Shown: positions 8,207-15,864 of the stretch, piece by piece | Layout: every line of letters starts with the position of its first letter | Numbering within the stretch: position 1 is the first letter of the stretch | From: Actinomycetota bacterium | GTDB taxonomy: Bacteria; Actinomycetota; Acidimicrobiia; Acidimicrobiales; Ilumatobacteraceae | Direction of reading: 5' to 3' | Length of the DNA: 64,000 bases | Assembly (NCBI GenBank): GCA_963169665.1 | Contig: CAUJET010000205.1 | Location: 17,899-81,898 of the forward strand | Notes under the pieces: model-generated | The model's database searches: none | Told to the model about the DNA's origin: nothing | Seen by the model: only the letters and a program-made list of their open reading frames with translations | Program-made: the position numbers and the translations under genes

Positions 8207-8869
8207 TCAGGGGCGGCGACCGTTCCAGGCGACCAGCCGGTCGATCAGCGGTGCATCGGCGGCGACGTCGACCGGCTCGGCGAACGGTGGCGTCAGCATC
8301 ACCGTGCCGGCCGGCATCTTCGCGACCGCGGCGGCGAAGCCCTCAGCCCGGCCGGCGCCGGGCAGCGCGCGCTGGATCGCCTCGAACGCGACGGTGAGCA
8401 CCCGGTCGTCCCATGCGGGCGAGACACCGATGGCCGCGGCGAGGTCCCAGGTGTGGACGGACAGCTCGTTGGTGTAGGTGGCGAGCATGCCGCTGCCGGG
8501 CGCGGTGGCCCATGGGAGCACCATCATCTGGTCGAGCAGCGCATCGTCGGTCCAGGCGGCCTGCACACGGTGCGCCGCGGCGTGCCACGCGGCGGTGATC
8601 TCGTCGTCGGGCACCACCGTCACCGACGGCATCGCCATCGGATCGCCGCCCTCGCCGAGGACCGCCACTCGCTGGAGCACGGTGAGCAGGTGGCCGATGA
8701 GCTGACGGGCGGTGAACTCGTCGCAGGGGGTCGGCAGGTCGAGCTGATCGGGCCGCACGGCGGCGATCGTGTCGCCCGCCAACGCGACGGCCTGGGCGAT
8801 CACCGATCGCGGGTCGTCGGCTGCGAGGGACGAGGTGTTGCCGGTGGGGATGTGGGTGCTGTTGGTCAT
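8207..8869 (-). CDS. TIGR03086-type metal-binding (DinB/MDMPI) protein
   Basis: A 220-residue protein of the actinobacterial TIGR03086 family, part of the mycothiol-dependent isomerase/DinB superfamily. It carries the family signature PTPCDEFTARQLIGHLL near the N-terminus and a second metal-ligand region in ELSVHTWDLAAAIG; the His residues in these two segments are predicted ligands. ATG 8869 was chosen because GAGGG lies 8 nt upstream; in-frame ATGs further upstream (8893, 8899) have no such support. Family members are mostly uncharacterised, with thiol-dependent chemistry assumed. It is the second DinB-superfamily gene within 2 kb. Confidence 0.85.
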   Translation of the reverse strand: MTNSTHIPTGNTSSLAADDPRSVIAQAVALAGDTIAAVRPDQLDLPTPCDEFTARQLIGHLLTVLQRVAVLGEGGDPMAMPSVTVVPDDEITAAWHAAAHRVQAAWTDDALLDQMMVLPWATAPGSGMLATYTNELSVHTWDLAAAIGVSPAWDDRVLTVAFEAIQRALPGAGRAEGFAAAVAKMPAGTVMLTPPFAEPVDVAADAPLIDRLVAWNGRRP

Positions 8870-8946
8870 GCCGAGCACCCTCGCGTGCAACATGGACATC
8901 TCGTGACCAGTTTCGGACTGGATGCTCGCTCGGTGTCTCGCGGGCG

Positions 8947-9456
8947 TCAGAGCAGACGTTCGAACCAGGCGTCGCGCCCGAACTCGCCCTCGGCGTGGTG
9001 CGTGATCCGGAAACCGCACCGCTCGTAGAACGCGACCGTGCCGGACCAGTCGGCGGTGGTCTCCAGCACCAGCCGCTGCGCGCCCCACGACCGCGCCACC
9101 TCGGTCAGCGCATCGAGCACCAGGCGTCCGACGCCCGCGCCGCGTCGCGACGTCGCGACCGACATCCGCACCACCTCGGCCGAGCCGACTCCCCGCGGGA
9201 CGATCGTGCCGGTCCCGACGAGCATCCCCGCGCCGTCGACGGCCACGACCGTGCGGCTGCCCGGGTGCGCAGTCGCGAGGTCCTCGAGGTCGGGGTTGAG
9301 CGACGGGTCGACCGAACCCCAGTGCTCGGCCAAGCCCGCCAGCACCAGCGAACGTACGGCGGCGGCGTCGCCCGGCTGCATGTCGCGCACGCCGACGGCA
9401 GGCCGGGGGAAGTCCGTGGATCGGCCGTCCGGCGGAGGGGTACCGTCGACGTCCAT
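8947..9456 (-). CDS. GNAT-family N-acetyltransferase
   Basis: A 169-residue GNAT acetyltransferase, transferring an acetyl group from acetyl-CoA to an unidentified amine. The fold is clear: VGVRDMQPGDAAAVRSLV (beta1-alpha1), the acetyl-CoA pyrophosphate loop RRGAGVGRLVLDAL (motif A, about residues 108-121) and the C-terminal FYERCGFR. ATG 9456 is very close to the divergent gene: the two start codons share the CATG at 9454-9457. This leaves no room for a leader on either side, so at least one transcript is expected to be leaderless. The substrate cannot be predicted. Confidence 0.85.
   Translation of the reverse strand: MDVDGTPPPDGRSTDFPRPAVGVRDMQPGDAAAVRSLVLAGLAEHWGSVDPSLNPDLEDLATAHPGSRTVVAVDGAGMLVGTGTIVPRGVGSAEVVRMSVATSRRGAGVGRLVLDALTEVARSWGAQRLVLETTADWSGTVAFYERCGFRITHHAEGEFGRDAWFERLL
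9441..9446 (+). promoter_or_regulatory. Leaderless-type -10 box (TACCGT)
   Basis: TACCGT ends 8 nt before the ATG at 9455, inside the first codons of the divergent GNAT gene. Confidence 0.45.
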
Positions 9457-9940
9457 GTCAGCATTGTCAGCCGTCGCACCCGCATTCGTCCAGATGGCCC
9501 ACCGCATCGTGTGGTGCACGGCCGCCAGCGTCGATCCCTCCGGCGCTCCGCGAACACGGGTGCTGCACCCGATCTGGGAGTTCGACGGCGACACCCTCAC
9601 CGGATGGATCGCCACCTCCCCGGCATCGCCGAAGGCCGCCGACCTGGCGCACGAGTCGCGGCTGTCGGTCACCTACTGGGCGCCGGACCACGACACCTGC
9701 ACGGCCGATTGCGACACGGTCTGGGAGCACGGTGCCGACGAGCGCGCCGCCGGATGGCAGCGGTTCGCCAACGGTCCCGCACCGGTGGGCTACGACCCGT
9801 CGACCATCCCGGGGTGGACCTCGCCCGAGTCGCCGGGGTTCGGGATCCTCCGCCTCGAACCGGTCCGGCTGCGCGTGATGCCCGGCTCGCTGATGATGGC
9901 CGGCATCGGCGAACTGCTCACCTGGAAGAAATCCAGCTGA
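9455..9940 (+). CDS. Split-barrel (pyridoxamine 5'-phosphate oxidase-like) flavin protein
   Basis: A 161-residue FMN- or F420-binding split-barrel protein. The N-terminal half fits the family (AHRIVWCTAASVDPSGAPRT then LHPIWEFDGDTLTGWIAT), and the segment SRLSVTYWAPDHDTC matches the strand after the flavin site. Members of this superfamily reduce or oxidise small substrates, bind haem, or use deazaflavin; the sequence does not decide between them. The start is the ATG overlapping the divergent GNAT start, supported by a TACCGT -10 box 8 nt upstream. Two Cys residues in DTCTADCDTVW are unusual and might bind metal, which is speculative. Confidence 0.78.
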   Translation: MSALSAVAPAFVQMAHRIVWCTAASVDPSGAPRTRVLHPIWEFDGDTLTGWIATSPASPKAADLAHESRLSVTYWAPDHDTCTADCDTVWEHGADERAAGWQRFANGPAPVGYDPSTIPGWTSPESPGFGILRLEPVRLRVMPGSLMMAGIGELLTWKKSS

Positions 9941-10031
9941 CGGGGGGTTGCAGCCCACACCCCATCCCCCGATGCCTCGCAGCCGCGAGGTGAGGCACCC
10001 CGGTGCCGCCCCACTCGTCAAGGAGACCGCC

Positions 10032-10643
10032 GTGCAACTCGAGTTCTGGATCGATCCCGCCTGCCCCTGGTGCTGGGTCACCTCCCGTTGGGCCCTCGAC
10101 GTCGCGCCGCACCGCGACCTCGACATCGTGTGGCGGTCGATCAGCCTGAAGTTCAAGAACGACCTGCAGCCAGATTCGCCCTGGTACGAGGGAGCGGCCT
10201 ACACCCACGGCCTGCTGCGCGTCCTCGAGGCCGTTCGAGCCGGTGAGGGCAACGAGCCGCTCGCCGGGCTGTACACCGTGTACGGCGAGCACATCCACCA
10301 CCAGCAGAACCTCTCGACGGCGCCCGCCGACCTGCTCGCAGAGGCCGGCCTCGACACGTCGTACGCCGCGGCGTTCGACGACGAGTCGTGGGACGCGGTC
10401 ATCCGTGCGTCGATGGACGACGGCCTCGGCCTCACCGGCAACGACGTGGGCACCCCGCTGCTCGCGTTCACCGACGAGACGGGCACGCGGGTCGGCTTCT
10501 TCGGCCCGGTCATCAGCCGTCGCCTCCCGCTCGACCAGGGCCTGCGGTTGTGGGACGGCGTGAGCGCCGCTGCCACCGTCGACGGGTTCTGGGAGCTCAA
10601 GCGCACCCGCACCGAGGGCCCCGACTTCTCGCCACCGGCCTGA
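10032..10643 (+). CDS. Mycothiol-dependent nitroreductase/DsbA-like (Rv2466c family)
   Basis: A 203-residue thioredoxin-fold protein with the CPWC active site at residues 11-14 (FWIDPACPWCWVTSRW). The whole protein resembles Mycobacterium tuberculosis Rv2466c, including GNDVGTPLLAF, FFGPVISR and the C-terminal ELKRTRTEGPDFS. Rv2466c uses mycothiol and mycoredoxin to reduce nitro-compounds and is part of the oxidative stress response. GTG 10032 follows AAGGAGA at good spacing; the longer in-frame extension has no homology. The motif implies a mycothiol-producing actinobacterium and fits with the selenol and thiol peroxidases elsewhere in the window. Confidence 0.9.
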   Translation: MQLEFWIDPACPWCWVTSRWALDVAPHRDLDIVWRSISLKFKNDLQPDSPWYEGAAYTHGLLRVLEAVRAGEGNEPLAGLYTVYGEHIHHQQNLSTAPADLLAEAGLDTSYAAAFDDESWDAVIRASMDDGLGLTGNDVGTPLLAFTDETGTRVGFFGPVISRRLPLDQGLRLWDGVSAAATVDGFWELKRTRTEGPDFSPPA

Positions 10644-10686
10644 CCCATCGCCGTCGATCGGCACCCTCCGCGAACGACGACGGGCG

Positions 10687-11775
10687 TCAGTCGACCAGCA
10701 CGCCGCCGAGCTCGATCAGGGCGTCCACGTCGTGGACGTCGTGGTCGAGCAGCGGCACCTCGCACACCGGTGCACCGCCGGCGAGCGCGATCAACGACTC
10801 CAGCTCCGCCCGTTCGCCCTCGGCGAGCGCGGTGAGCTCACGGTGGTAGGCGATCTGCTCGGCGAGCGGACCGGTGATGCCGTCGAGCGTGTCGTCGTCG
10901 AGGTGGAGCGACGGCGGCAGCGGATGCACGAGGTTGACCACCACGCCGCCGAGGCGGAAGCCGCCGTCGTGCAACGCGGTGGCGAGGAAGCTCGCCTCGT
11001 CGATCGCCTCGGCCCGTGGGCTCGAGACCAACACGAACGCGGTGTGATCGGCGCGCAACAGCGCCGACATCTCCGCAGCGCGCGTCCGTAGACCCGCTTC
11101 GAGTCCGGAGATCGAGCGGAAGAACTCGATCGTGTCCTCCACGATCTTCGGCCCGGCGAGGCGCTTCACGGTCCACAGGAACGCGCTCGACGCAGCGTTG
11201 GTCACCTTCGCGAACGAACGGCTCGGGATGGTGAGCGCGCGGTACACGGGATTCGACAGGAAGCCCACCAGTCGATCGGGTGCCTCGAGTACGTCGATGG
11301 CGTGGCGTGACGGTGGCGTGTCGATGACCACGAGGTCGTAGTCGCCGCTGTGGTGCAGCTGGTGCAGGCGCTCGATGGCCATGTACTCCTGCGCGCCGGC
11401 GAGCGACCCGGCGATGCTGCGATACACGCTGTTGTCGAGGATCGTCTGTGCAGCGTCGCCCGCACGGTCGCGGATGAGCTGATCGAAGGTCTTCTCGGCG
11501 TCGAGCATCAGCGCGGAGAACGACCCCGGCCCGGTGACCGCGCCGGCCACGAGGTGCGGCTGGTTCGAACCTGCGGCGTCGATGCCGAGGGCGTCGGCGA
11601 GCCGCTTGGCCGGGTCGATCGTGACGACCACGACCCGTCGGCCGGCGCGCGCCGCCGCCAGGCCGAGCGCCGCGGCGGTGGTGGTCTTGCCGACGCCGCC
11701 GGGCCCGCAGGTGACCAGGAGGTCGGCGGAGTCGAGCAGGTGGGCGAGCGGGGTGCCGATGCGTCGGGTGGTCAT
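10687..11775 (-). CDS. Get3/ArsA-like ATPase, P-loop-competent partner (Rv3680/BagB-like)
   Basis: A 362-residue ArsA/Get3-family ATPase. The nucleotide loop is VTCGPGGVGKTTTAA: the P-loop Lys is present but the family's deviant signature Lys (usual GKGGVGK) is replaced by Pro. Switch regions follow as VTIDPAKRLADALG and YDLVVIDTPPSRHAID. Its start overlaps the stop of the partner gene (ATGA). Actinobacteria carry this pair as Rv3679/Rv3680 in M. tuberculosis, described as the Get3-like BagA/BagB complex. No arsenite genes are nearby, so arsenic export is unlikely. A role in handling membrane proteins or envelope functions is inferred. Confidence 0.88.
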   Translation of the reverse strand: MTTRRIGTPLAHLLDSADLLVTCGPGGVGKTTTAAALGLAAARAGRRVVVVTIDPAKRLADALGIDAAGSNQPHLVAGAVTGPGSFSALMLDAEKTFDQLIRDRAGDAAQTILDNSVYRSIAGSLAGAQEYMAIERLHQLHHSGDYDLVVIDTPPSRHAIDVLEAPDRLVGFLSNPVYRALTIPSRSFAKVTNAASSAFLWTVKRLAGPKIVEDTIEFFRSISGLEAGLRTRAAEMSALLRADHTAFVLVSSPRAEAIDEASFLATALHDGGFRLGGVVVNLVHPLPPSLHLDDDTLDGITGPLAEQIAYHRELTALAEGERAELESLIALAGGAPVCEVPLLDHDVHDVDALIELGGVLVD

Positions 11776-12722
11776 CGCGGGCGGTCCGGTTCGGCGGCGA
11801 GCGACTCGGCGAGCACATCGAGGTCGTCGGAGGTGAGGCGGGGGACGGTGAGCTTCGGCAGCACCAGCCGGGGGAGCGGCAACAGGTCGTCGAGCCGGGC
11901 GAGCTGTTCGCGCTGCACCTGCAGCCGCGCCCAGCCGTAGTGGCTCGACATCGTGAGCGCCGCCTTGTCGGCCGTGCTGAGACCGACGCCGCTGCGCTTG
12001 GCCGCGGTGGCCGGGGTGAGCTCGAGTTCGGGCCGATCGGGCCAACACGCGTTCACGACCAACGGTGCGAGCGCGAGCCCGAGGCGCTCGTCGACGTCGC
12101 ACGCGAGCTCGATCAGCTCGTTCACCGGCGTCTCCTCGGCGAGGGTGACGAGCAGCGCCTGCGAACGCCCGTGATCTGCGAGCATCTCGGCCACCTCGTC
12201 GGCCTGATGGCGAACCGGTCCGCTCGCCACCACCTCCTGCAGCGCGCTCGCCGAGCGGATGAACGGTGCGGCGTGACCGGCCGGGGGTGCGTCGACGATG
12301 ATCAGGTCGGCGGCCTTCGTGCGCTCGAGCTCCTTGATCTTGCCGAGCACGAGCAGGTGCTCGAGGCCGGGCGTCGACGCGGCCACCATGTCGAGCGACG
12401 CAGCCGACGCAGCGCGTCGGAGCAGACCGCCGACGCCCTTCAGCTCGAGGTAGTCGCCGAAGGCCTGGTCGGGCGGGATCGTGCGGGCGCGGACACGGCC
12501 ACCGCTCCCGCCGAACGTGCGCAACAGCTGCTCGTCCTTGGTGAGCGGTGAACCACCGAGCAGTGGCCCGAGGCCGGGCTTGCCGTCGACGGAGGCGAGC
12601 AGGACATCGGCGCCGTTGCGGGCGGCCAGCAGCGACAGCGCCGCCGCGACCGTGCTCGACCCGACGCCACCCTTGCCGGCGACGAACAACACGCGTGCCG
12701 CGCCGAGCCAGGTGGGTTCCAC
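11772..12722 (-). CDS. Get3/ArsA-like ATPase, degenerate P-loop partner (Rv3679/BagA-like)
   Basis: A 316-residue ArsA/Get3 homologue whose nucleotide loop reads VAGKGGVGSSTVAAA. The signature Lys (GKGG) is kept, but the Lys that contacts the ATP phosphates (GK-S/T) is Ser. This is the mirror image of the partner encoded immediately downstream with a 4-nt overlap. In Get3/MinD-type dimers the signature Lys reaches across the interface, so a heterodimer with one working site is the simplest reading. Other motifs present: LLASVDGKPGLGPLLGG and ADLIIVDAPPAGHAAPF. GTG 12722 is preceded by TACCCT with a 7-nt spacer (12730-12735), a leaderless arrangement. Confidence 0.88.
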   Translation of the reverse strand: MEPTWLGAARVLFVAGKGGVGSSTVAAALSLLAARNGADVLLASVDGKPGLGPLLGGSPLTKDEQLLRTFGGSGGRVRARTIPPDQAFGDYLELKGVGGLLRRAASAASLDMVAASTPGLEHLLVLGKIKELERTKAADLIIVDAPPAGHAAPFIRSASALQEVVASGPVRHQADEVAEMLADHGRSQALLVTLAEETPVNELIELACDVDERLGLALAPLVVNACWPDRPELELTPATAAKRSGVGLSTADKAALTMSSHYGWARLQVQREQLARLDDLLPLPRLVLPKLTVPRLTSDDLDVLAESLAAEPDRPR

Positions 12723-12888
12723 GCGGACGAGGGTAATGGCCGGTTCGCGTCCGTGGCCGCCAACGCGGCCGGACGCCCGTCACGCCCGCATCGATCAGGA
12801 CCGAACGTCGCAGGACGAGCGTTCGCCACGAGGTGTCCTGTTCCGGCCTGTTCCGGCCTGCGCTGGTGCGTGCCGACGGGGTGTCGGG

Positions 12889-13629
12889 TCAGATCGGGGC
12901 GACCACCGGGGTGGGGTCGACCACGGCGCCGAACGTCGAGCGGACACTCGCGGTCTGGCCGTCGACGACGGCGTCGTATGCGATCTCCGAGAGGGTCGCA
13001 CCGTTCACCGACACCTGCACGTCGGCCGTGCCCTCCGACGGCACACCCAGCGCGTGTGCTGCGACGGTCGCGACGAGCGTGGCGGCCAGGCCGTCCGCGC
13101 TCGAACCGGTCACCGCCGACGGGGTCCGCAGCGCGAGCAGCGGATCGGTGGCGGCGGGTGCCGTGTCGAGCGCCTCCCACTCGCCGCCCTCCGGGAAGAC
13201 CCAGCTGCCGGCGGGCGTGATCACGTAGGCCACGCTCGTTCTGTTCGACCAGATGGTCAGACGGGTGCCGGCGCCCACCGTGTCGCCCTCGGCCACCAAC
13301 ACCTCGGCGCCGCCGACGGCGACCGAGGTGCGGAAGTGGTAACCGGCGGCGAGCGAGTCGAGCGACGCCTGCAACATGGCGGCGGCGTCGATCGGCACGG
13401 TGTCGGCCGGTGCCACTGTCGTCGGCGCCGATGCAGGTGCCGGCGTGGTCGTCGGCTCACCGGCGGGTGTCTCGGCCGCGAGCGTGATCACCGTCGCGTC
13501 GCCGAGGGTCCCGCCGGCCTCGTCGCCGCTGCAGCCGGCCGCGCCCGCCATCGCGGCGGCCACGAGGGCCACAGCGATCGCCGAACGGACCGTGGACCGA
13601 CCCAGGTCGGATCGACGGCGGTCAGTCAT
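12889..13629 (-). CDS. Predicted lipoprotein of unknown function
   Basis: A 246-residue secreted lipoprotein. It has a basic N-terminus, a hydrophobic stretch and a lipobox (AGAAGC, then SGDEAGG) with the lipidated Cys near residue 33. A Thr/Pro/Ala-rich linker (about residues 50-78) leads to a globular domain of about 165 residues rich in beta strands. The pattern (FRTSVAVGGAEVLVAEGDTV, SVAYVITPAGSWVFPEGG) recalls LolA/LppX-like envelope lipoproteins, but I cannot assign it firmly. Its start lies 8 nt inside the end of the upstream acidic-tail gene, so the two are co-translated and probably act together at the cell surface. Confidence 0.72.
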   Translation of the reverse strand: MTDRRRSDLGRSTVRSAIAVALVAAAMAGAAGCSGDEAGGTLGDATVITLAAETPAGEPTTTPAPASAPTTVAPADTVPIDAAAMLQASLDSLAAGYHFRTSVAVGGAEVLVAEGDTVGAGTRLTIWSNRTSVAYVITPAGSWVFPEGGEWEALDTAPAATDPLLALRTPSAVTGSSADGLAATLVATVAAHALGVPSEGTADVQVSVNGATLSEIAYDAVVDGQTASVRSTFGAVVDPTPVVAPI

Positions 13630-14959
13630 CGTCGTCCGATTCGTCGGCGGCCGTCGTCACCGTGTCGGTCGTGGGCACGCTGCTGCCGGGGACGGTGCTG
13701 GTCGTGGCGTCGTCGTTGTCGTTGTCGTTGCCGTGACGGTCGTCGCCGTGACGGTCGTCGCCGTGACGGCCGTTGCCGTCGTTGCCGTCGTTGTCGTCGT
13801 CGTCGTGGCCGCCGTGGCCGCCGTCGTGGTCGTCGTCGTGGTCGTCGTCGTCGTTGCTCGTCGCGACAGGGACGTTGAGCGTGGGATCCGGTGCATCCTC
13901 GCAGCGGATCTTCTCGTCGACCTTCACCGACACGGTGCCGTCGGCGTCGCTCACCCGGATGCGGACCCGCTCGCCGCCGGCGAAGCGGACCTCGCCACCG
14001 TTGCCCTCGGCACGCTGGCGCTCCGGGGTCGGGGTGACCTGATCGATGGTGAGCGTGCCGTCCTCGGCGACGGTGAAGACGATCGATGCGCTCTCACCAC
14101 TGCAGAGGAGACCGTCCCAGGTGTGCTGGCCGACGGCCTCGGTGCCGATGAACGCCGTGCGGATCCTCGACAGCGAGATCTGCACCGTGGCATGCGTCGA
14201 GCCGTCGTCGTCGGTCTCCACCTCGGCCTTGATCGTCAGCCAGCGGCTCTGGCCGTCCTGGCTGAAGCGGATCTTGACCTTGGCCTCGTGCTCGACCTCG
14301 CCGTTGTCGTCGTTGCCGTTGTCGTCGTTGCCGTTGTCGCCCTCGTCGCTCGAGCGCTCGACGGAGCCGATCTCCGGCGTCGGGCCGGTGACCTCGCCGA
14401 CGACGATGTCCGGTGCGCCGCCGGCGTCGACGATCTCGAACGCCACGCTGACGGGTATGCCCGGGAACACCTCACCGGTCCAGCCGCCGGGGCCGAGGAT
14501 CTCGGTGAGCGAACCGGCTCGGGCCTCCACGCGCTGCCCGCCGCGAGCCGACGTCACGACCACCTTGGCGGTGCCGTCCTCGTTCACGAACGCGACCTTG
14601 TTGGGACGGTTGGTGACGGCGGTGTAGCCGTCGGCCGGGTTCAGCATGACGCTCGACACGGCACCGCCGGGGCCGGTGGTGATGTCGACGGTGAGCCCGG
14701 CGCCGAACAGTGGCAGGGTGAAGCTCGCCGGCACCGCGACCGGGGCGGCTGGATCGGGGCTCGCCGGGGCCGCGGGATCGGTGGGCACCGCCGGATCGGC
14801 GACGGTGAGGACGGTGGGGACGGTGGGGACGGTGGGATCGGTCGGCGTGGTGCCGGCGGTCGCCTGACCGCTGAGCCCGCCCAGGACGCCCAGGAGGGCG
14901 AGCGCGCCGAGCCCGCCGATCCGACGCCGGTGCGCTCCCATCGTGGTGGTGGATGTCAT
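13622..14959 (-). CDS. Exported protein with long Asp/His/Asn/Gly-rich acidic tail
   Basis: A 445-residue predicted secreted protein of unknown function. ATG 14959 was chosen because GGGAG precedes it and it gives a proper signal peptide (RRRIGGLGALALLGVLGGL, then SGQATAG); an in-frame GTG at 15052 would add 31 non-signal residues. A Pro/Thr-rich spacer is followed by two beta-rich segments separated by an acidic Asp/Asn/Gly insert (about residue 230). The last 90 or so residues are dominated by Asp, His, Gly and Asn (blocks such as DDDDHDDDHDGGHGGHDDDD), encoded by near-perfect trinucleotide repeats. The tail suggests low-affinity Ca, Zn or Ni binding, which is inference. The following lipoprotein gene overlaps its end. 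Confidence 0.75.
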   Translation of the reverse strand: MTSTTTMGAHRRRIGGLGALALLGVLGGLSGQATAGTTPTDPTVPTVPTVLTVADPAVPTDPAAPASPDPAAPVAVPASFTLPLFGAGLTVDITTGPGGAVSSVMLNPADGYTAVTNRPNKVAFVNEDGTAKVVVTSARGGQRVEARAGSLTEILGPGGWTGEVFPGIPVSVAFEIVDAGGAPDIVVGEVTGPTPEIGSVERSSDEGDNGNDDNGNDDNGEVEHEAKVKIRFSQDGQSRWLTIKAEVETDDDGSTHATVQISLSRIRTAFIGTEAVGQHTWDGLLCSGESASIVFTVAEDGTLTIDQVTPTPERQRAEGNGGEVRFAGGERVRIRVSDADGTVSVKVDEKIRCEDAPDPTLNVPVATSNDDDDHDDDHDGGHGGHDDDDNDGNDGNGRHGDDRHGDDRHGNDNDNDDATTSTVPGSSVPTTDTVTTAADESDDDD

Positions 14960-15327
14960 CTGTGCTCCCAGTGCTCGACCGCGCCCGCGACGGCTGACGA
15001 CCCGTGTGACGGCCGAGTGATGGCCAGGCGTCACGGGGGACACGTCGGTCATCGGAGCCTGGTTTGGTCACGGTGAGAGGTCTTGTGACTACCTTGCGGG
15101 TTCAGACGCGGACGGTGGCACGGCGGGGCCGAACCCGAGATCGTCTGAAGGTCGAGCTGCGTCGACCGGCCCATCGCGGCGCGACCGAGATGGTCGAGCA
15201 GAGAACGTGCAGCTCAGCGAGATGAACGGGCGCCCCGGCGCTCGTCGCCGTGAGCGATCAGGGAGCGATCAGGGGAGGGACCAGGGAGCGATCAGGCGAG
15301 TGATCAGGCGAGGGATCAGGCGAAGGA
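14960..15327. other. Gap without a supported gene
   Basis: This 368-bp stretch lies upstream of the acidic-tail gene. The part next to that gene could encode an N-terminal extension (from GTG 15052) but lacks support. The middle holds no convincing ORF or clear promoter. The right end is occupied by the 12-bp tandem repeat at 15252-15335. Confidence 0.6.
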
Positions 15328-15335
15328 TCAGGGGA
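15252..15335. repeat. 12-bp tandem repeat, about 7 units
   Basis: Seven degenerate 12-bp units with core GATCAGGCGA/GATCAGGGGA sit end to end, changing gradually from unit to unit. The array reaches into the last codons of the leftward NUDIX-like gene (stop at 15328-15330). Confidence 0.85.
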
Positions 15336-15864
15336 GGGCGCCGACGGACGCCAACGCGAGGCGCAGCAGTCGGTCGTGACCCTGGGTCATCTCGCGGCGC
15401 ACCGACTCGCTGACCGCCTCGGCCGGGGTGTACCACACGAGGTCGAGCGCCTCCTGGGTCGGCTGGCAGTCCCCCGCAACGGGCACGACGTAGGCGAGGC
15501 TCACGGCGTGATGTCGAGGGTCGTGGAATCCGCTCACCTCGGGATCGGGGAAGTACTCGGCCACGGTGAACGGTGAGGGGCTGGGTGGGATCTGCGGGAG
15601 CGCGACCGGGCCCAGGTCCTTCTCGAGGTGGCGCAGCAGCGCGTCACGAATGCGCTCGCCGAACAGCACGCGGCCGCTCACCACCATGCGGCTCAGCGAT
15701 CCGTCGGCGGCTTGACGCAGCAGGAGCCCCACCTTCGTGACGTTGCCGAGATCGTCGACCCGGACGGGCACGGCGTCCACGTACACGAGGGGCACGTTGG
15801 CCCGGATGTTCTGCATGGTCTCGTTGTCGAGCCAGCCGGTCTTGATGTCGAGTTGATCGCTCAC
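15328..15864 (-). CDS. NUDIX-like protein, DUF4916 family
   Basis: A 178-residue protein resembling the actinobacterial DUF4916 family, which has a NUDIX-hydrolase fold. Recognisable parts are IRANVPLVYVDAVPVRVDD at the N-terminus, VGLLLRQAADGSLSRMVVSGRV, a helix with GERIRDALLRHLEKDLG in the place of the NUDIX helix, and HAVSLAYVVPVAGD. The Glu-rich NUDIX box (REUXEE) is not clearly kept, so catalytic pyrophosphatase activity is doubtful. Its GTG start overlaps the stop of the S8 peptidase gene (GTGA), making it the third gene of a coupled set. The reason for pairing with a secreted protease is not evident. Confidence 0.75.
   Translation of the reverse strand: MSDQLDIKTGWLDNETMQNIRANVPLVYVDAVPVRVDDLGNVTKVGLLLRQAADGSLSRMVVSGRVLFGERIRDALLRHLEKDLGPVALPQIPPSPSPFTVAEYFPDPEVSGFHDPRHHAVSLAYVVPVAGDCQPTQEALDLVWYTPAEAVSESVRREMTQGHDRLLRLALASVGALP

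Noticed and set aside
10687..12722. Arsenite efflux (ars) operon
   Set aside because: The ArsA-like pair lacks ArsB/ArsC/ArsD neighbours and the Cys metal site, and matches the Rv3679/Rv3680 type.
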